From UBA3210 sp963623095 (lineage in GTDB: Bacteria > Bacillota_I > Bacilli_A > RFN20 > CAG-449), in the NCBI GenBank assembly GCA_963623095.1, contig CAVFKD010000022.1:1-29484 (forward strand): 29,484 nt of DNA, written 5' to 3'. Position numbers and translations under genes: made by a program. Position 1 is the first letter of the stretch. Every line of letters begins with the position of its first letter. Below the pieces are notes generated by a model. The model had not been told where the DNA came from, ran no database searches, and worked only from the letters and a program-made list of their open reading frames with translations. Shown piece by piece: positions 16,148-24,649 of this stretch.

Positions 16148-17179
16148 ATGTTTAGTTCATTCCCAGGTTGGGCATTAATTATCATGTATGTCGTATTCGC
16201 AGTAGCTTTATGTTTCTTAAGTAAAAAGCTCGCAGATTACGTAGATGCATTAGATAAGAAAACCAATATTTCTGGTGCTTTTATTGGAGGCGTATTACTT
16301 GCCGCGGTTACCTCTTTACCAGAATTATTCACTTCTATTTCGGCAACAATTCTATTACCGGATTCAGCTTCATTAGTAGTCGGTAACATCTTAGGTTCAA
16401 ATTTATTCAATATCGCAATCCTAGGTTTATGCTTTATTTTGTTCTTTAAGAAATTTATTGATGGCACATTTGAATTTAAATCTCACTTCACAGTTATCAT
16501 TGGTACTTGCTTTATTTACGCGATTGTATCTTATGGATTACTTGCAAGTGAAAAATTACAACCAATTCTTGGTCCTATCAATTTCCTCGCTTTATTAATC
16601 TTAATTGTTTATGGAATTACTATTTTCCTTCAACCAAAAGAAGCAGAAGGCGAAAAAGAAGAAGACACATATAATTTAACAATCAAACAAGTTATTATCA
16701 GATTTATTATATGCGCAGTTGTATTAGTTGGTGTATCAATCTTAATTACTTATAATACTGATGCAATCGCAGATAAATTCGGTATTGATCAAACTACCGC
16801 AGGAGCTATCTTCCTCGCTGTTGCTACTTCATTACCTGAATTAGTATCTTCACTTGCATTATGTAAGAAAGGTAACTGGAACGCTGCAGTTGGTGATATT
16901 GTCGGTTCATGTTTATTCAATTTCTGTATTATTGCTCTCGCGGAATTCATGAGTTTCAGAGTCAGTATTCTTCCAGGATTTAGTTCTATTGAAGCATTAG
17001 ATTTCCAAGCATTCAAGATGATTTATTTAACATTAATTGTTTTATTTATCTTATCATTATGCTTATATTTAAAATCAAGATTACCTCAAGAAAAACAAAA
17101 TACAATTGGATTCAAAATCTATTTAATCGCAACAGGCGTATTATTAATCGCAGGTTACGCAGTATTCTTAATTATCTAA
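16148..17179 (+). CDS. CaCA-family Na+/Ca2+-type exchanger (YrbG-like)
   Basis: This is an inner-membrane cation antiporter of 343 residues and about ten transmembrane helices. The two inverted alpha-repeats are clear: AAVTSLPELFTS with GNILGSNLFNIAIL (about 50-100), and LAVATSLPELVSS with VGDIVGSCLFNF (about 220-265). The paired glutamates and the GS-N motifs form the ion site in this family. A charged loop (about 160-180) separates the halves. The exact ion, calcium or another, cannot be read from sequence. AAAAGGAG precedes the ATG. It is the only plus-strand gene here, with its own promoter and terminator, so it is an independent unit between ruvX and the SRP operon. Confidence 0.93.
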   Translation: MFSSFPGWALIIMYVVFAVALCFLSKKLADYVDALDKKTNISGAFIGGVLLAAVTSLPELFTSISATILLPDSASLVVGNILGSNLFNIAILGLCFILFFKKFIDGTFEFKSHFTVIIGTCFIYAIVSYGLLASEKLQPILGPINFLALLILIVYGITIFLQPKEAEGEKEEDTYNLTIKQVIIRFIICAVVLVGVSILITYNTDAIADKFGIDQTTAGAIFLAVATSLPELVSSLALCKKGNWNAAVGDIVGSCLFNFCIIALAEFMSFRVSILPGFSSIEALDFQAFKMIYLTLIVLFILSLCLYLKSRLPQEKQNTIGFKIYLIATGVLLIAGYAVFLII

Positions 17180-17186
17180 GGCATAT

Positions 17187-17215
17187 TAAAAGCTTCGGTT
17201 TCCCGAAGCTTTTTG
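17187..17215. terminator. Bidirectional terminator between converging genes
   Basis: A perfect stem AAAAGCTTCGG/CCGAAGCTTTT with a TTTC loop has a T-run on the plus side and an A-run on the other side. It therefore works for the exchanger gene (plus) and for the operon that ends at 17221 (minus). Confidence 0.9.
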
Positions 17216-17220
17216 CTTGC

Positions 17221-17883
17221 TTATTTTTCGTCAATAGGCATTATTTTATCTTTATTAGCCATAACATTAAATAATCTTAATAAGAATCCCATTAATGATA
17301 TTGCCAAAGCAATACCAATAGATGAAATAATAGTTACATATACAGGATTTACTTTAATATTTAAGAAAGGATAAGCAACATATCCTACATCAAATAGAAT
17401 TAAGACAATCATTGTTATTCCATAAATTAAAGTCATTATTAAACTAGGAATCATCGCTTTAAATTTATTAATATCTTCATATTGTTCAAAGAAAATATAA
17501 GACACAATACCTAGAGGTGGACAAATTAAATGTAAGAAGAAATTATATTTACCCGCCATGGCAGCCCATCCTGCTGGAATCCATAAATAACAAACTACCA
17601 TTAAGAAAGTTAAAGTAGTACAACCAACACCTGCAAGTTTAATATAATTAGCTTTTTTAGGTAATATAGTTTGATTGTTCTTCATTGCTTTTATAATAAA
17701 ATAAATACTAAATGAAGAAACAATTAATAAAACAACATTGGAATCAAACGTATAGAAATTAAATGGACTTGGTCTATTTTCCACTACTGAAGCAATTCCC
17801 ATCCATAATAAAGCGCCTATTTCTAAAACAACTATAATGATATTAAGAATTAAAGCAATCTTTAATTTCTTTTTTGCATCCAT
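17221..17883 (-). CDS. Pr6Pr-like multi-pass membrane protein
   Basis: This 220-residue integral membrane protein has six or seven hydrophobic helices. It resembles the poorly characterised Pr6Pr family: an aromatic-rich FNFYTFDSNVVLL (about 41-53) followed later by a helix with FFLHLICPPLGIVSYIFFE, where His and Pro recur in relatives. No catalytic function is known to me. The start overlaps the ffh stop as TAATG, with GGAGG 12 nt before it. It is therefore co-transcribed and probably coupled with ffh, and it is the last gene before the shared terminator. A link to membrane targeting is only suggested by position. Confidence 0.6.
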   Translation of the reverse strand: MDAKKKLKIALILNIIIVVLEIGALLWMGIASVVENRPSPFNFYTFDSNVVLLIVSSFSIYFIIKAMKNNQTILPKKANYIKLAGVGCTTLTFLMVVCYLWIPAGWAAMAGKYNFFLHLICPPLGIVSYIFFEQYEDINKFKAMIPSLIMTLIYGITMIVLILFDVGYVAYPFLNIKVNPVYVTIISSIGIALAISLMGFLLRLFNVMANKDKIMPIDEK

Positions 17884-19235
17884 TATTTAAATAGTCCTCC
17901 AAAGCCATTTCCACCCATTGGAGGCATTCCACCTTTACCATATTTGGAATTGACTTCTTTCATCATTTTCTTCATCTTATCAAATTGATCAAGAACTCTA
18001 TTAATATCATAGCTAGTCATACCGCATCCTTTTGCGATTCTTTGCTTTCTAGAATTTTTAATAATATCAGGATTTTTTCTTTCTTCAGGAGTCATTGAAT
18101 AAATGATAGCTTTGGTCTTTTTAAGTTGTTTTTCCGCTTTTTCTTGGTCTTCTTCTGATATTTTAGGCATACCAGGGATTAACTTTAAAAGTCCTCCCAT
18201 TGAGCCTAATTTATTGAATTGTTCAAGGTTTTGAAGCATATCGTTTAAATCATATTTACCAGACATCATTCTGTTAACTGATTTCTTTGCTTGTTTTTCA
18301 TCGACTTGTTCTTGGACTTTTTCAACTAATGAAACAACATCGCCCATACCAAGGATTCGATCCGCCATTCTATCAGGATGGAAGATTTCTAAGTCATCAA
18401 GTTTTTCACCAACGCCGGCATATTTAATTGGAATACCTGTTAAATGTTTAATTGATAAAGCAGAACCACCACGAGCGTCACCATCAAGTTTTGACATGAT
18501 CATACCGGTTAAATGTAATTTTTCATTGAATGCTTTCGCAACATTAACTGCATCTTGACCTGACATTGCATCGACTAATAATAAGATTTCATCAGGTTTA
18601 ACATTAGATTCGATATCTTGAAGTTCTTGCATTAATTTTTCATCAATTTGTAATCGACCAGCAGTATCAATGATAACTACATCATAGTTTTCATCTTTTG
18701 CTTTTTGTTTAGCTTGAAGTGCGATATCAACTGGAGATACTTTATCGCCTAAATTTAATACATCTACTTCAATTTGACGACCAATTGTACATAATTGATC
18801 AATCGCCGCAGGACGATAAATATCACCCGCGACAAGTAATACTTTCTTATTTAATTTAGTTTTAAATAATTTTGCGAGTTTACCGGAAGTTGTAGTTTTA
18901 CCAGTACCTTGTAAACCAACCATCATAATAACTGTTGGTTTATGTGATAAATTAACTTCACATTGGTCTGCGCCTAATAATTCTTCAAGTTCATCATGAA
19001 CAATTTTAACTAGCATTTGTCCAGGGCTTACTTTATTTAATACTTCTTGGCCAATAGCTTTTTGTTTTACTTGGTTAACAAATTCTTTAACAACCTTAAA
19101 ATTAACATCAGCTTCTAATAATGCAACACGGATTTCTTTAAGCATTTCTTCCATGTTTTGTTCAGTTAATTTTGATTGTCCTCTCATCTTCTTAAAGATG
19201 GATTGAAAACGATCAGATAATGATTCAAATGCCAT
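17883..19235 (-). CDS. ffh: Signal recognition particle GTPase Ffh
   Basis: Ffh is the protein part of SRP: it binds signal sequences of nascent membrane proteins and docks with FtsY. It has an N domain (1-85), then a G domain with GLQGTGKTT (107-115), DTAGRLQ and SKLDGDARGG. The methionine-rich M domain (about 300-450) contains GGLLKLIPGMPK and KNSRKQRIAKGCG, the latter binding SRP RNA. The C-terminus ends in a Gly/Met-rich tail. The 450 residues are normal. AAGGTGAT precedes the ATG, which overlaps the ylxM stop by 11 nt, the conserved ylxM-ffh pairing. Confidence 0.98.
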   Translation of the reverse strand: MAFESLSDRFQSIFKKMRGQSKLTEQNMEEMLKEIRVALLEADVNFKVVKEFVNQVKQKAIGQEVLNKVSPGQMLVKIVHDELEELLGADQCEVNLSHKPTVIMMVGLQGTGKTTTSGKLAKLFKTKLNKKVLLVAGDIYRPAAIDQLCTIGRQIEVDVLNLGDKVSPVDIALQAKQKAKDENYDVVIIDTAGRLQIDEKLMQELQDIESNVKPDEILLLVDAMSGQDAVNVAKAFNEKLHLTGMIMSKLDGDARGGSALSIKHLTGIPIKYAGVGEKLDDLEIFHPDRMADRILGMGDVVSLVEKVQEQVDEKQAKKSVNRMMSGKYDLNDMLQNLEQFNKLGSMGGLLKLIPGMPKISEEDQEKAEKQLKKTKAIIYSMTPEERKNPDIIKNSRKQRIAKGCGMTSYDINRVLDQFDKMKKMMKEVNSKYGKGGMPPMGGNGFGGLFK

Positions 19236-19560
19236 GATTAATCACCTTTCCTTGAATTTCATTTATTAATTCAATTTCTTTTTCACTTTTACCTTTTTTT
19301 AATTCTTCAAAATAGGTATTTAATTCTTCTTCATTTTTTAATAGATGAAGACTAGATTCATAATTTTCTAATGCTTGTACGCCTTTTTTTAATGCGTCAT
19401 AAACACCATTTCTTGAGATATTCTTGCTTTCTGATATTTCGCTTAAAGATAAATTTAAACAATAATATAATTCCACAATATGTCTTTGATTTTCAGTTAA
19501 TAAATTGCCATATAGATCAAATAGTTTATTAACATATATATTCTTTTGCAAATTTTCCAT
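19225..19560 (-). CDS. ylxM: YlxM family SRP-associated DNA-binding-like protein
   Basis: This 111-residue UPF0122 protein carries a helix-turn-helix resembling sigma-factor region 4 (LSLSEISESKNISRNGVYDAL, about 33-53, split by the turn). In streptococci, YlxM stimulates SRP GTPase activity and binds SRP RNA components; it is almost always just upstream of ffh, as here. The gene ends with TGA, evidence that this organism does not read TGA as tryptophan. The start lies 4 nt after the small membrane gene. Confidence 0.93.
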   Translation of the reverse strand: MENLQKNIYVNKLFDLYGNLLTENQRHIVELYYCLNLSLSEISESKNISRNGVYDALKKGVQALENYESSLHLLKNEEELNTYFEELKKGKSEKEIELINEIQGKVINHGI

Positions 19561-19564
19561 AATA

Positions 19565-19819
19565 CTAGAACCAAAAATAAAATACTAATGTAATTAAGAA
19601 TAATACCAAGAAATAGACTAAAACTGTTTGATGGAATCTTGCATCTTTATAAGCTTCTTTCTTATTGCCAGGATAATTCAATATCGCATAGACAAATGAA
19701 AGAACTAAATCAATTATTAATTCGATAAGTAAATAAGGTACACCAAATCTACCTAAGAAATATTTCAAGAAGAATTGAAGACCGATAACGAGGATTAAAA
19801 TTAAAATCATCGTTAACAT
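19565..19819 (-). CDS. Small three-helix membrane protein of unknown function in the SRP operon
   Basis: I do not recognise this 84-residue protein. It has three hydrophobic stretches, about 1-24, 26-45 and 60-84, with a charged loop (PGNKKEAYKDARFHQ) between the second and third, and ends in FYFWF. The start at 19819 (MLTMILIL) is chosen because GGAGG lies 8 nt upstream within the last codons of ftsY; a longer frame starting at 19852 would overlap ftsY without a ribosome site. It lies between ftsY and ylxM with almost no spacing. A role in membrane insertion is plausible by location only. Alternatives are a neutral insertion or a lineage-specific envelope protein. Confidence 0.7.
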   Translation of the reverse strand: MLTMILILILVIGLQFFLKYFLGRFGVPYLLIELIIDLVLSFVYAILNYPGNKKEAYKDARFHQTVLVYFLVLFLITLVFYFWF

Positions 19820-19820
19820 A

Positions 19821-20804
19821 CTATTCTTCCTCCATAGACATACATAATCCATAAAGATATTGATCTAGATCAAATTCTTGTAAATCATCCATCTTTTCAC
19901 CTAAACCAATAAATCTAACTGGAATTCCAAGTTCATCTCTGATGGCAAGAATAATGCCACCTTTACTTGTTCCATCCATCTTAGTTATAACAATACCTGT
20001 AACATCAGTGCATTCTTTAAATGCTTTTGCTTGAATAACACCGTTTTGTCCAGTAGTTGCATCAATAATTAAGAAAGTTTCATGTGGTGCATCAGGAATT
20101 TCTTTGCCAAGAATTCTTTTAATCTTTGCAAGTTCATTCATTAAATTAGTTTTGTTTTGAAGTCTTCCTGCAGTATCACAAATTACTAAATCAACATTAT
20201 CTTCTTTTGCTTTTTTAATTCCATCATAAGCTACCGAAGCAGGATCTTGATTTTCTTTACCTACAACAATTTCACATCCAAGTCTATTTGCCCAAACAGC
20301 TAATTGTTCAGAAGCACCTGCACGGAAAGTATCTCCCGCGATTAATAAAATTTTCTTACCTTGGTCAATATATCTTTTTGCGAGTTTTGCAATAGTAGTT
20401 GTTTTACCAACACCATTTACTCCAACAACTAATAAAACAGTAGGTCCATCTTTTTGAAATTGTATTTCATTAACAATATCGCCACCTTGATTTGCGTAGC
20501 TAACAAACATCTTATCAACCAATACTTCATTGATTTGTTTTGGATCATAAATGTTTTGTGCACATGTTTCATTTTGAGTAGCTTCAACAATTTCTAAAGC
20601 GAGGTTAACCCCGACATCCGCTTCGATAAGGACTTGTTCGAGTTCTTCAAAATATTCATCAGTTGCTTTCGCATATTTCTTTGTTAAAGCATTTAATTTG
20701 CTTGAGAAATTCTTTCTTGATTTATCTAAACCTGCGACATATTTTTCACTCTTTTGAGTATCTTTTTTCGCAAGTTTTTCTTTTAAAAATTTAATTAATC
20801 CCAT
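19821..20804 (-). CDS. ftsY: SRP receptor GTPase FtsY
   Basis: FtsY is the membrane-associated receptor that docks SRP-ribosome complexes at the translocon. The acidic A domain of E. coli is nearly absent: only about 20 lysine-rich residues precede the N domain, as in Gram-positive and mollicute forms. The G domain has GVNGVGKTT (128-136), DTAGRLQ and TKMDGTSKGG. The N-terminal MGLIKFLKEKLAKK is amphipathic and could bind lipid. The length is 327. TGAGGT precedes the ATG, 3 nt after rnc. In B. subtilis smc lies between rnc and ftsY; it is absent here. Confidence 0.98.
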   Translation of the reverse strand: MGLIKFLKEKLAKKDTQKSEKYVAGLDKSRKNFSSKLNALTKKYAKATDEYFEELEQVLIEADVGVNLALEIVEATQNETCAQNIYDPKQINEVLVDKMFVSYANQGGDIVNEIQFQKDGPTVLLVVGVNGVGKTTTIAKLAKRYIDQGKKILLIAGDTFRAGASEQLAVWANRLGCEIVVGKENQDPASVAYDGIKKAKEDNVDLVICDTAGRLQNKTNLMNELAKIKRILGKEIPDAPHETFLIIDATTGQNGVIQAKAFKECTDVTGIVITKMDGTSKGGIILAIRDELGIPVRFIGLGEKMDDLQEFDLDQYLYGLCMSMEEE

Positions 20805-20807
20805 TGT

Positions 20808-21488
20808 CTACCTCACCATCTTAGATAAAGCATCTTTTGCCGCTTCTTGCTCTGCTTTTTTCTTACTTGTACCTTTACCAACACCAAAGACTGTATCATC
20901 CCAATATACTTCGCATACAAATTCCGTATTTGGAGGATTACCAGTTTCTGATATACAACGATATTGAACACTATTTCTTGAATCCGCTTGAACGTATTCT
21001 TGAAGTTGTGATTTATAATCTTTTAAAACTGATAATGATACATTTTGAATATCTTCTAAAAATATCTTTTGAATTAATTTATAAACAAAATCAAATCCTT
21101 TATCTAAATATACTGCACCAATGAATGATTCAAAGACATCTTCTAAAATTTTATCATTAGTTCCTCCATTAATCTTTTGGCCATGTCCTAATAATAAAAT
21201 ATTATTGAAGTTATACTTTTTTGCGTATCTAGTTAATGCTTCACCATTAACGAAATAAATACGTAATTTAGATAATTGACCTTGATCAAGGTCTGGATAT
21301 TGCTTATAAACAAAATCAGCGATAATTAAATCAAGTACACCATCACCAATGAATTCTAAACGTTCATAACAAGGTTTATTTGTTTTCTTTTCGTTTACAT
21401 ATGATGAATGAGTGAATGCTTGTTCATATAAAGCGATATTGTTAGTTTCAATATTAAACAATTCTAATAGTTTTCTAAGTTCTGTCAC
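20808..21488 (-). CDS. rnc: Ribonuclease III
   Basis: RNase III cleaves double-stranded RNA, including the rRNA precursor and scRNA precursor. The catalytic domain signature ERLEFIGDGVL (42-52) and DVFESFIGAVYLD supply the acidic active-site residues. The C-terminal double-stranded RNA-binding domain covers about 155-226, with GKGTSKKKAEQEAAKDAL. The 226 residues are normal. It starts with GTG, set 8 nt after GAGGTG, and overlaps the plsX stop as TAGTG. The weak start and overlap suggest coupling to plsX. Confidence 0.97.
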   Translation of the reverse strand: MTELRKLLELFNIETNNIALYEQAFTHSSYVNEKKTNKPCYERLEFIGDGVLDLIIADFVYKQYPDLDQGQLSKLRIYFVNGEALTRYAKKYNFNNILLLGHGQKINGGTNDKILEDVFESFIGAVYLDKGFDFVYKLIQKIFLEDIQNVSLSVLKDYKSQLQEYVQADSRNSVQYRCISETGNPPNTEFVCEVYWDDTVFGVGKGTSKKKAEQEAAKDALSKMVR

Positions 21489-22468
21489 TATTTATTCACC
21501 TCTTCTTTAATTGTATCAACAATATGTGATTGAGCCATTTTATATGCGACATCTAATGCGCATTTAAAAGAAAATGCTGTCGCACTACCATGAGCTTTAA
21601 CAACTACTCCATTAACGCCAAGTAGCATTGCTCCTCCATAGGTTTCATAATCCATAGTTTTCTTCATTTCTTTAAAACCTTTTTTAGAGAATAAATAACC
21701 TATCTTTGTTAATAAGTTAGTATAGAATGCTTTTTTAATCATTCCTGACATCATCTTTGCCATACCTTCAGATGATTTTAAGAAAATGTTTCCTGCAAAA
21801 CCTCCCGTAACAATAACATCGCAATGTCCATCAAGTGCATCACGAGCTTCAACGTTACCTTGGAAATTAACATTACTAACTTCTTTTAATTTTTGATGTG
21901 CTTCTTTAATTTCAGGTGTACCTTTTTCTTCTTCAACACCATTGCTTAATAGATATACTTTAGGATTTTCTACTTTAAAAATGTTCTTTGAATATATAGA
22001 TCCCATCTTCGCAAATTGAACTAATTGATCGGCATTAGTTTCATTTGAAGCACCAATATCTAAGATTATTGTAGGATTACCAGTTTTAGTTGGGAAAGGA
22101 GAAATTAACGCCGCACGTTGAATGCCTTCAATCAACTTTAACTTAATAGTTGCGACAGATAAAAATCCACCAGTAGATCCCGCGGAAACTACTCCATCAC
22201 AATTATTTTCTTTCATATAGTTAACAGCTTTATATAATGAAGATTCTCTTGCTCTTGCAGCTTGTAAAGGTCCAACATCCATAGGTAAAACATCTCTTGC
22301 GTCAATAACTTCGACATTAGATAAAGAAGCTAATTTATCTAATTCTTCTTTTTTTCCGCAGGCAATGATTTTACAATCGTCATGTTCTTTTAAGAAATTT
22401 ATAATACCTTCTTGTAATACTTTTGGTCCGTTATCAGAACCCATACAGTCAACCGCTAATGTAATCAT
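21488..22468 (-). CDS. plsX: Phosphate acyltransferase PlsX
   Basis: PlsX interconverts acyl-ACP and acyl-phosphate, the donor for PlsY in phospholipid synthesis, and also works on acyl-phosphate made by the FakA/FakB kinase. Motifs LAVDCMGSDNGP (usually LAVDAMGGDxGP), SAGSTGG and the conserved GGFAGNI-type segment are present; 326 residues is typical. In B. subtilis plsX is followed by fabD, fabG and acpP. Here it is followed at once by rnc. Together with fakA at 27304 this suggests reliance on exogenous fatty acids, though those genes may lie elsewhere. Its leader is odd: see the ribosome-site entry. Confidence 0.96.
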   Translation of the reverse strand: MITLAVDCMGSDNGPKVLQEGIINFLKEHDDCKIIACGKKEELDKLASLSNVEVIDARDVLPMDVGPLQAARARESSLYKAVNYMKENNCDGVVSAGSTGGFLSVATIKLKLIEGIQRAALISPFPTKTGNPTIILDIGASNETNADQLVQFAKMGSIYSKNIFKVENPKVYLLSNGVEEEKGTPEIKEAHQKLKEVSNVNFQGNVEARDALDGHCDVIVTGGFAGNIFLKSSEGMAKMMSGMIKKAFYTNLLTKIGYLFSKKGFKEMKKTMDYETYGGAMLLGVNGVVVKAHGSATAFSFKCALDVAYKMAQSHIVDTIKEEVNK

Positions 22469-22500
22469 AATAAAAACTATCTAGAAACTAGAATCTCCTT
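22469..22500 (-). promoter_or_regulatory. Unusual plsX ribosome binding region with intervening hairpin
   Basis: The only Shine-Dalgarno sequence, AAGGAG (22495-22500), is 26 nt from the ATG. A 5-bp hairpin, TCTAG (22492-22488) with CTAGA (22484-22480) and a TTT loop, lies between. Folding removes 13 nt and leaves about 13 nt effective spacing. The predicted transcript start falls at or next to the Shine-Dalgarno. Confidence 0.5.
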
Positions 22501-22507
22501 AGGCCAA

Positions 22508-22516
22508 ATTATAGCA
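22508..22516 (-). promoter_or_regulatory. Extended -10 promoter of the plsX-rnc-ftsY-ffh operon
   Basis: The minus strand reads TGCTATAAT: TATAAT (22508-22513) with the extended TGn. No good -35 is seen at 16-18 nt. The predicted start is near 22500. The 98-nt recG-plsX gap shows no FapR-type operator. Confidence 0.5.
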
Positions 22517-22566
22517 TATTAAACGTTTATTAAATATTAAAAAAATTATATTTTAATTATTAATAA

Positions 22567-24579
22567 TTAAATTTCTTCTATTAAGGTCATTAATTCACTC
22601 TTTTTAATCATTTTCTCTTTGATTTTAGATATATAGTTAGAATTTTCTAAATCGTTAGAGTTATCAAGAATATAATTTGTTTCATTTCTTGCTACTTCAA
22701 ACATTTTAAAATCAGAAACTATATTTAAAGAATTGAAAGAAGGGAATCCACTTTGTTCCACACCTAAATAATCTCCAGGTCCTCTTAATTCCATATCTTT
22801 TTCAGCGATTTTAAATCCATCAGATGTTGTTTCTAAGAATTTTAATCTTTCAATTTTTGAAAGTTCTTCATTTTCATCATAAACCAAGATACAAAAAGCA
22901 TCTTCACCATTTCTTCCTACTCTTCCGCGAAGTTGATGTAAAGAAGCAAGACCAAAATTACTCGCAGAATAAACAATCATCCCAAGAGCTTCTTTTATAT
23001 CTATACCAAGTTCAACAATTGATGTCGCAACTAAGATTAAAAAGTCTTTATTTCTGAATCTTTCAATTAATAATGATTTGCTATTTTCATCGAGTTTTCC
23101 GTGCAATAATTCAATATTATCGCCATATTCATTTTTAAATTCATCGTATATTTCTTTTGCAGAATGAGATAAAGTTACTCCTTCTTCAATCTTAGGACAT
23201 ACAATAAAAACTTGTTGATTTTTGCTGATTGCATAATTGATTAAAGAGGTAATTTTAGATGATTTATCATCGACAACTAACGTTTTAACTCTTCTTTCTT
23301 TAAATGGATAAGAATGCAATGTAGATACATCTAAATCACCATAAATAGTCATTGATAAAGTACGAGGAATTGGTGTTGCACTCATTAATAAAATATCAAC
23401 ATTTTCCCCTTTAGATGCAAGTAGATTTCTTTGATTAACACCAAAACGATGTTGTTCATCAATAATCGCTAAACCCAGGTCTAAATAATTAACGCTTTTA
23501 GAAAATACCGCATGAGTTCCAACAACTATAATATTAGTTTTATTCATTAAATCGTCTTTAATTCTCTTTTTTTCTTTAGAGCTTAAAGATCCAACAAGTA
23601 ATTCTACTTGGATATTTTCATCTTTTAATAATGATTTAAAATATTCAAAATGTTGTCTAGCAAGTGAATCCGTTGGCGCTAACATTACCCCTTGTTTATT
23701 TCTTAAATAATTAGAATATAAAGCTAGCAATGAAACCAAAGTTTTACCACTTCCTACATCACCTTGTAATAATCGATACATCAAAGCTTCTGAATTTAAA
23801 TCCTTGTAAATATCATTAACCGCGTCTTTTTGATCTTTAGTTAATTCATAAGGTAAGGTAGAAACAAACTTTTTAATCTTACTTACATCAATCTTTTTTG
23901 ATTCTACTTTAACTATTTTTTTATTTTCATCTCTAATTAATTTATTAGTTAAAGAAAAGTCTAAACATTCAATAAATTTTAATGTTCTTAAACCTATATT
24001 AATATCTTCATAACATGTTGGAAAATGAACTTTATTTAATGCATCAACATAGCTTAATAATTTATATTTTTTAATTAGATAACTAGGCATTATATTATTG
24101 AAATAAGCACCTTGTTTATCAAGTGTTCTTTTAATTAATTTATGAAAGTTATCTTGGCTTATTTTTGAGTTTAGATGATAAACAGGCTTAAGTCTTTCTT
24201 CTTGGCTTATTTTGCCCTTTTTTATCTTAATTAAAGCCATATAATTACCTTTTTTAGAATAAGTTGCGACTATAGTAAAAGGTTCATCTTGTGATAATAT
24301 TCTCATTAAATAATCTTGATTGAAAGCTTTAATTGTATATATAACTCCTTCATTACTAGCAAAAGAAAAACTACATATTTTAATAGATTTCGCTCTTACA
24401 TAGATAGGTCTAGAAATAATAGTTCCATATAAAACATATCTTTGTTTATCAACTAAAGGGAATTCTTTTGTATACTCAAAAGACTCATATCGATAAGGAA
24501 GATGATTTAATAAATCTTCCGAATCATATATGTGTAAATTATTAAGTTCTTCTTCTAATGTAGTCTTTAATAATTTCAT
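22567..24579 (-). CDS. recG: ATP-dependent DNA helicase RecG
   Basis: RecG reverses stalled forks and branch-migrates junctions. It has an N-terminal wedge/OB-like domain (about 40-130), helicase Walker A GDVGSGKT (273-280), DEQH (374-377), MSATPIPRTL, and the late HQLRGRVGRNG, followed by the TRG region. At 670 residues it is close to the B. subtilis length. AAGGTGAG precedes the ATG. Its order next to plsX and rnc is the Firmicute recG-fapR-plsX order with fapR missing. No strong promoter is visible in the 62-nt gap behind the glycosyltransferase terminator. Confidence 0.96.
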   Translation of the reverse strand: MKLLKTTLEEELNNLHIYDSEDLLNHLPYRYESFEYTKEFPLVDKQRYVLYGTIISRPIYVRAKSIKICSFSFASNEGVIYTIKAFNQDYLMRILSQDEPFTIVATYSKKGNYMALIKIKKGKISQEERLKPVYHLNSKISQDNFHKLIKRTLDKQGAYFNNIMPSYLIKKYKLLSYVDALNKVHFPTCYEDINIGLRTLKFIECLDFSLTNKLIRDENKKIVKVESKKIDVSKIKKFVSTLPYELTKDQKDAVNDIYKDLNSEALMYRLLQGDVGSGKTLVSLLALYSNYLRNKQGVMLAPTDSLARQHFEYFKSLLKDENIQVELLVGSLSSKEKKRIKDDLMNKTNIIVVGTHAVFSKSVNYLDLGLAIIDEQHRFGVNQRNLLASKGENVDILLMSATPIPRTLSMTIYGDLDVSTLHSYPFKERRVKTLVVDDKSSKITSLINYAISKNQQVFIVCPKIEEGVTLSHSAKEIYDEFKNEYGDNIELLHGKLDENSKSLLIERFRNKDFLILVATSIVELGIDIKEALGMIVYSASNFGLASLHQLRGRVGRNGEDAFCILVYDENEELSKIERLKFLETTSDGFKIAEKDMELRGPGDYLGVEQSGFPSFNSLNIVSDFKMFEVARNETNYILDNSNDLENSNYISKIKEKMIKKSELMTLIEEI

Positions 24580-24612
24580 AGTCTCACCTTAGATTTATTT
24601 TACAATATTCAA

Positions 24613-24649
24613 TAATAAAAAGATAGCCTAACAAATTTAGACTATCTTT
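24613..24649 (-). terminator. Terminator overlapping the GT2 stop codon
   Basis: A 13-bp stem (24637-24649 with 24619-24631, one G-U pair) is followed by UUUAUU on the minus strand. The TAG stop of the GT2 gene (24642-24644) lies inside the 5' arm, so terminating ribosomes would cover the hairpin. Confidence 0.75.

Noticed and set aside
19820..19852. Longer N-terminus of the small membrane protein overlapping ftsY
   Set aside because: No ribosome site there; GGAGG is placed for the start at 19819.
22469..22566. FapR operator upstream of plsX
   Set aside because: No sequence resembling TTAGTACCTGGTACTAA is present.
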